This document shows positions 60,604 to 64,000 of a DNA stretch of 64,000 nt, in pieces. Position numbers and translations under genes: made by a program. Source of the DNA: Alphaproteobacteria bacterium (GTDB taxonomy: Bacteria; Pseudomonadota; Alphaproteobacteria; Caulobacterales; Maricaulaceae); NCBI GenBank assembly GCA_024742735.1, contig JANSXV010000004.1, forward strand, positions 310,001-374,000, read 5' to 3'. Position 1 is the stretch's first letter. The number at the start of each line of letters is the position of its first letter. The notes under the pieces were generated by a model that was not told the DNA's origin, made no database searches, and saw nothing but the letters and a program-made list of their open reading frames with translations.

Positions 60604-61226
60604 CCGTACTTCACCGAACAGCCATAGGGCATGGTCGCGGCCGGATCGGGCGTCTCGCCCGCCGCCAGCGCATCCAGCGCCATCGTCACGTATGGGGTCG
60701 GGGCGGGATCGCCATCGCGCGGGCGGGGCTGGTCGTCGATGCCGCCGGCGTATTGCAGCACGCCGGCGCCGTCGATGACGTACATGTGCGGCGTGGTGCG
60801 CGCGTCATAGGCCCGGCCGATGGTTCCTTCCGGATCAAGAATGGTGTGGGCCACGGTCGCGCTGCGGTCCTCGTTGAGGCTCAGCGCGGTCGGCCCGTCC
60901 ACATGACCCTGCTCGCCCGGCGCCGAGCTGATCACCTGGATCCAGACGATCCCGTCTTCAGCGGCGTCGGCCTGGAGGCCCTGCATGTTTCCGCCATAGT
61001 GGCGCTGGACGTAGGGGCAGCCGTGATTGGTCCATTCCAGCACGACTGTCTGCCCGGCGAAGTCGGACAGGGAGATGGTCTCGCCAGCTGCAGTGAGGCC
61101 GGTGAAGGCCGGAGCAGCCTCGCCCGGAACAGCATCGGCGCGCGCTTCGGCAGCGAAAGCGGCGAGCGTGAGAAGCGACGCCGCGCCCAGGCCGGCGGCG
61201 GTCGTCAGAGAACGTCGTGAAATCAT
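60600..61226 (-). CDS. Exported redoxin (AhpC/TSA-like thioredoxin-fold) protein
   Basis: A 208-residue thioredoxin-fold protein with a twin-Arg-type signal (ISRRSLTTAAGLGAASLLTLAAF). The active site is VLEWTNHGCPYVQRHYGG: a single Cys with Pro next to it and no CxxC, as in this peroxiredoxin/redoxin group. It is encoded just after a DsbD-like protein, which could reduce it. ATG 61226 is used; a TTG at 61247 overlapping the dsbD stop (TTGA) with GGGAGGG before it is the alternative start. Confidence 0.85.
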   Translation of the reverse strand: MISRRSLTTAAGLGAASLLTLAAFAAEARADAVPGEAAPAFTGLTAAGETISLSDFAGQTVVLEWTNHGCPYVQRHYGGNMQGLQADAAEDGIVWIQVISSAPGEQGHVDGPTALSLNEDRSATVAHTILDPEGTIGRAYDARTTPHMYVIDGAGVLQYAGGIDDQPRPRDGDPAPTPYVTMALDALAAGETPDPAATMPYGCSVKYG

Positions 61227-61243
61227 GGTCAGCGACTCCAAAA

Positions 61244-63403
61244 TCAAACCCTCCCTTCTACGGCCCGTTCCAGGGCCTGGATCACTATGGCGTTGGTCAG
61301 AAGCGGCGGCAGCACCGCCGGGGCGCCGCCATCGGCCGGGAACACCAGATACAGCGGCACGCCCGGCGCCCCGTGGCGGGCGAGCTCGGCGGCGATGGCG
61401 TCGTCATGATTGGTGAAGTCGGCCCGGAACAGCGCAACGTCGTGGGCGGCGAAGGCGTCCTTGACCGGACCGGAGGAGAGCGGTCCCAGCTTGTTGACCT
61501 GACAGGTCACGCACCAGGCCGCAGTGAAATCCACAAAGACCGGCCGGCCTTCAGCGCGGGCGGCGGCGACGGCTTCAGGGCTCCACTGCGCCCAGGCGCT
61601 TCCCGACGGCGACACCGTCTCGACGGTATCCAGCTGCGACGCCGCCGCCACGCTGCCGGCAGCCAGCACGATCCCGGTGACGCCGGCGATGCGCGCGACT
61701 GCGCCCTTCAGGCTGAACGCCCAGATCGCGAAACCGGCGGTCAGGAAGGCGACGAGCGACCAGATGACGCCGATCGCACCGACCTGGGCGACCAGCACCC
61801 AGACCAGCCAGATCGCTGTGGCGAACATGGGAAAGGCCAGGCCCTGGCGCAGGCGCACCATCCAGGGGCCGGGCTTGGGCAGAAACCCGAGCAGGCCGGG
61901 GGCGAGGCTGACCAGAACAAACGGTGCGGCCAGGCCCACGCCAAGGAAGGCGAACACCGTCAAAGACGCGGCCGCCGGCTGGGACAGGGCGAAGGCGAGC
62001 GCGCCGGTCATGAAGGGCGCCAAGCAGGGGGCGGCGACGAACACGGCCAGCACGCCGGTCAGAAAGGCCCCGCCCCGGCCGGTGTCGCGCACGCCGGAAC
62101 CCACGGTCTGCAAGCTGGTTCCCACCTCGAACAGGCCCAGGAAATTCAGTCCGATCAGGAACATCAACAGGGCGAGCCCGGCCACCACCGCCGGGGTCTG
62201 AAGCTGGACGCCCCACAGATCGGGCAGGCCAGCGGTCCGCAGCACAAGCAAAAGCGCGCCGAGCGCCAGGAAGGTCCCGATCACGCCTGCGGCGAAGATC
62301 AACCCGAGCAGGCGCGCTTCGCCGCGCTCCGCGCCGCGCTTCTCCACCAGCGTGATCGCTTTCATGGAAAGCACCGGGAAGACGCACGGCATCAGGTTCA
62401 GGATCAGTCCGCCGATCAGCGCAAAGGCGGCGGCCTGAAGGAAGCTGAGGCTTTGCGGCGCCGCCGGGGCGCCCTGATCAATGGCGCCGCCGCCAGGGAG
62501 CGCGGCGCCGGGAGAAGAACTCAGCGCCGGAGCGGCGAGCGTGTTCACCCGTGCGCCGGTCTCGGCGGTGAGCTCGAGCGCCTCACGCGCCCAACCGCCA
62601 CCCGCCCGGCGTTCAAAGGTCAGCACGAGGGTCATCGGCCCGGGAAGACCCGAGCGGGACAGGTAACCGCTCTTCAAGTCCACGCGCGCCTGACCCGCCT
62701 CGACAATCGAAGGCTGGGGCGCAGCGTGATCGATGATTCCGCTTTCAACCGGGAAGACTTCCAGATTGCGGATTCCATCCGGCCCTGCGGCCAGCGCATC
62801 GCCAGCGAGCGTCAGAACCAGGGCGTCATCGGTCTTTTCCACACCGGCCCCGAGCCGGTCGCCCCCCGGCTCGGGCGCCGCTGCGAATGCGGCATCGATC
62901 AAGGCTGCGCCTGCGGGATCCGTGACGCTTTCTCCCACATCAAGCGTGATCGACAGGTCCGCCTCTTCGGGGATGCAGATGTCCTCGCACACAAGCCAGG
63001 TCGCCCGGGCCGGAATGGTGACCGGGCCAGGCGCTGCGTTGTCGGGAACGGAAACACGCACTGGCAGGGTGACGGTGTCGGAATAGCCGTAATTGGTGAG
63101 CGGCCCCAGCGGATAGGCGGTCGGCGCAGGCCAGACCATCTCACCCGCGCGCCATCCCGCCGGAAGGCTCAGCTCCCACCGGGTCGGTTCGCCGCTATCG
63201 CCGGGATTGCGCCAATAGGTATGCCAACCCGGCCTGATCTCCTGATGCAGGGCGAGATGCACGGTTTCGCCGGGCGCCACCGCGCTCCGGTCGGACACCA
63301 GGGACGCCTCCACCATCGGTCCGTCCGTCTGGAACTGCGCAGCGGCCGGCGCGCCCAGGCCGGCAAGACCTAGAATGACGGCGATGGAAGCGCGAAACAT
63401 CAT
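61244..63403 (-). CDS. DsbD/ScsB-like thiol:disulfide interchange protein
   Basis: A 719-residue protein that carries electrons across the inner membrane to periplasmic thiol proteins. Order: signal peptide (IAVILGLAGLGAPAAAQ), N-terminal beta domains with Cys pair WLVCEDICIPEEADLS, eight membrane helices (about 325-590) with the redox Cys in NLMPCVFPVLSMKAI and FVAAPCLAPFMTGA, and a C-terminal thioredoxin domain with FTAAWCVTCQVNKLG. ScsB-like in its first domain. The redoxin gene follows directly and is a likely client. Confidence 0.93.
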   Translation of the reverse strand: MMFRASIAVILGLAGLGAPAAAQFQTDGPMVEASLVSDRSAVAPGETVHLALHQEIRPGWHTYWRNPGDSGEPTRWELSLPAGWRAGEMVWPAPTAYPLGPLTNYGYSDTVTLPVRVSVPDNAAPGPVTIPARATWLVCEDICIPEEADLSITLDVGESVTDPAGAALIDAAFAAAPEPGGDRLGAGVEKTDDALVLTLAGDALAAGPDGIRNLEVFPVESGIIDHAAPQPSIVEAGQARVDLKSGYLSRSGLPGPMTLVLTFERRAGGGWAREALELTAETGARVNTLAAPALSSSPGAALPGGGAIDQGAPAAPQSLSFLQAAAFALIGGLILNLMPCVFPVLSMKAITLVEKRGAERGEARLLGLIFAAGVIGTFLALGALLLVLRTAGLPDLWGVQLQTPAVVAGLALLMFLIGLNFLGLFEVGTSLQTVGSGVRDTGRGGAFLTGVLAVFVAAPCLAPFMTGALAFALSQPAAASLTVFAFLGVGLAAPFVLVSLAPGLLGFLPKPGPWMVRLRQGLAFPMFATAIWLVWVLVAQVGAIGVIWSLVAFLTAGFAIWAFSLKGAVARIAGVTGIVLAAGSVAAASQLDTVETVSPSGSAWAQWSPEAVAAARAEGRPVFVDFTAAWCVTCQVNKLGPLSSGPVKDAFAAHDVALFRADFTNHDDAIAAELARHGAPGVPLYLVFPADGGAPAVLPPLLTNAIVIQALERAVEGRV

Positions 63404-63522
63404 TACAGGCTGTGTCTTTCTGCTGAGTGGCGTCGCGCATAGATATAACCGCTCGGCCCGATGCTGGGAAACCGGCCTGACGTGCTTGTGATCAGCGCGC
63501 GGGACGGCGCCCGCTCAAAACA

Positions 63523-63556
63523 AAGCGGCCGGCGGGATGGTCCCGGCCGGCCGCTT
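63523..63556 (-). terminator. Terminator after SapC gene
   Basis: AAGCGGCCGG / CCGGCCGCTT with inner GGGA/TCCC, small loop; on the minus strand it is followed by TGTTTTG. It lies 26 bases after the SapC stop. Confidence 0.8.
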
Positions 63557-63581
63557 GAACTCAGGCGTTGTGAAAAATCGA

Positions 63582-64000
63582 TCAGCCTTCCGGCGCCGGC
63601 GGAGGCGGAGGCGTCGCGCCGTTGGCGCCGCCGTTCTGGCGAACGACCGCGCGATTGATCAGCATCTCCCACTGCTGCAGCGACATCATGTGGGCGTAGA
63701 TGCCCGCCAGGTAGGTGTTGTCGCGAAGCCCGGCGAGCGTGTCGGCCGAAAGATTGCGGAGCTTCTCCCCGGAAATCGCCCAGTAGCTCGCGACCGTCTG
63801 GGGATCGCCGACAGGCTGGCCCTGCTGGTCGCGCGGCTGGAAGGTCGCCTGCTGCTGGTCGAACAGATCCAGCTCCTTCATGCGACCCACAAAGTCCATC
63901 GTCGCCTTCACATCGGTCTCGAAACGGCGCACGAAGTCGATCGCCTGGTTGAGAAACTCGGTCGGCTGGCCGTCTTCGGTGAAGAACGGGCGTTCGGGCT
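63582..64000 (-). CDS. SapC-family protein, N-terminus beyond window
   Basis: Partial: the last 138 codons are present and the gene runs off the right edge. Reading inward from the edge it shows PERPFFTEDGQPTEFLNQAI, RRFETDVKATMDFVGRM and LAGIYAHMMSLQQWEMLINR, the SapC pattern of alphaproteobacteria, where it is associated with surface layer and TonB gene regions but has no settled role. It ends in a Pro/Gly-rich tail (ATPPPPPAPEG). A terminator follows. Confidence 0.85.
   Translation of the reverse strand, partial: PERPFFTEDGQPTEFLNQAIDFVRRFETDVKATMDFVGRMKELDLFDQQQATFQPRDQQGQPVGDPQTVASYWAISGEKLRNLSADTLAGLRDNTYLAGIYAHMMSLQQWEMLINRAVVRQNGGANGATPPPPPAPEG

Noticed and set aside
61217..63373. 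718-codon plus-strand frame opposite the DsbD-like gene
   Set aside because: Mirror of a gene with clear redox motifs and membrane helices; the translation is low-complexity Gln/Gly/Arg-rich.

Overview
The window is a GC-rich chromosome segment from an alphaproteobacterium. I infer a marine, stalked or budding lineage near Maricaulales/Hyphomonadaceae, from gene content only. The supporting features are a GTTC-N7-GTTC type LexA box in front of an imuA-imuB-dnaE2 cassette, groESL under a CIRCE-like element, a phaR/phbB polyhydroxybutyrate pair, a TipF-like degenerate EAL protein, TonB receptors, SapC and a DUF4908-type protein. About 60 protein genes and one tRNA can be supported. No CRISPR array, rRNA gene, intact insertion sequence or replication origin was seen.

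Layout. 0-5 kb: a YdcF-like fragment, ftsX-ftsE, a zinc-ribbon envelope protein and three poorly characterised proteins. 5-7.3 kb: phbB and phaR diverge over a palindrome-rich control region, followed by a small hypothetical gene coupled to a 27-codon hydrophobic micro-gene. 7.3-13 kb: glycosyltransferases (two GT2, one ArnT-like GT39), HMG-CoA lyase, yidD and a NifU-like scaffold. 13-17.4 kb: cysS, folE and sppA. 17.5-22 kb: a TonB receptor followed by a PhoD phosphatase, preceded by four 11-bp-spaced repeats that form a textbook Pho box. 22-28 kb: rluD, a MepA-like peptidase, vapBC, then SDR, MaoC-Pta and ackA, and a lone receiver-domain protein. 28.3-31.1 kb: an accessory stretch beside a CAU-anticodon tRNA, with a BMT5/DUF2431-type methyltransferase-like gene next to an AlkB-like oxygenase. 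31-35 kb: SIMPL, HAD, TipF-like and OmpA-lipoprotein genes. 35.0-37.4 kb: a low-GC two-gene insert (amino-acid-hydroxylase-like oxygenase and an unknown protein) bracketed by an exact 16-bp direct repeat. 37.4-46 kb: groESL, a GH3 enzyme, a DF-repeat secreted protein, serC, a class V aminotransferase, an EamA transporter and thiD. 46.3-51.1 kb: a candidate undescribed unit of a CpcT/CpeT-like protein, a TonB receptor and a DUF1838 protein; the last two share a GGTATATCATTT operator core. 51-57.3 kb: an orphan HicA-like gene and the SOS mutagenesis cassette. 57.4-64 kb: a prepilin peptidase, PagL-like, hisS, redoxin, a DsbD-like protein and the end of a SapC gene.

Working together. Two receptor-plus-enzyme units stand out. 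One looks phosphate-starvation controlled (Pho box, TonB receptor, PhoD). The other is a TonB receptor with CpcT/CpeT-like and DUF1838 proteins under a shared GntR-style palindrome, for an unknown ligand. Carbon storage and overflow (phbB/phaR, MaoC-Pta/ackA, HMG-CoA lyase) form a second theme, and DNA/RNA damage handling (imuAB-dnaE2, AlkB, BMT5-like) a third. Functions rest on recognised motifs; no database search was run.
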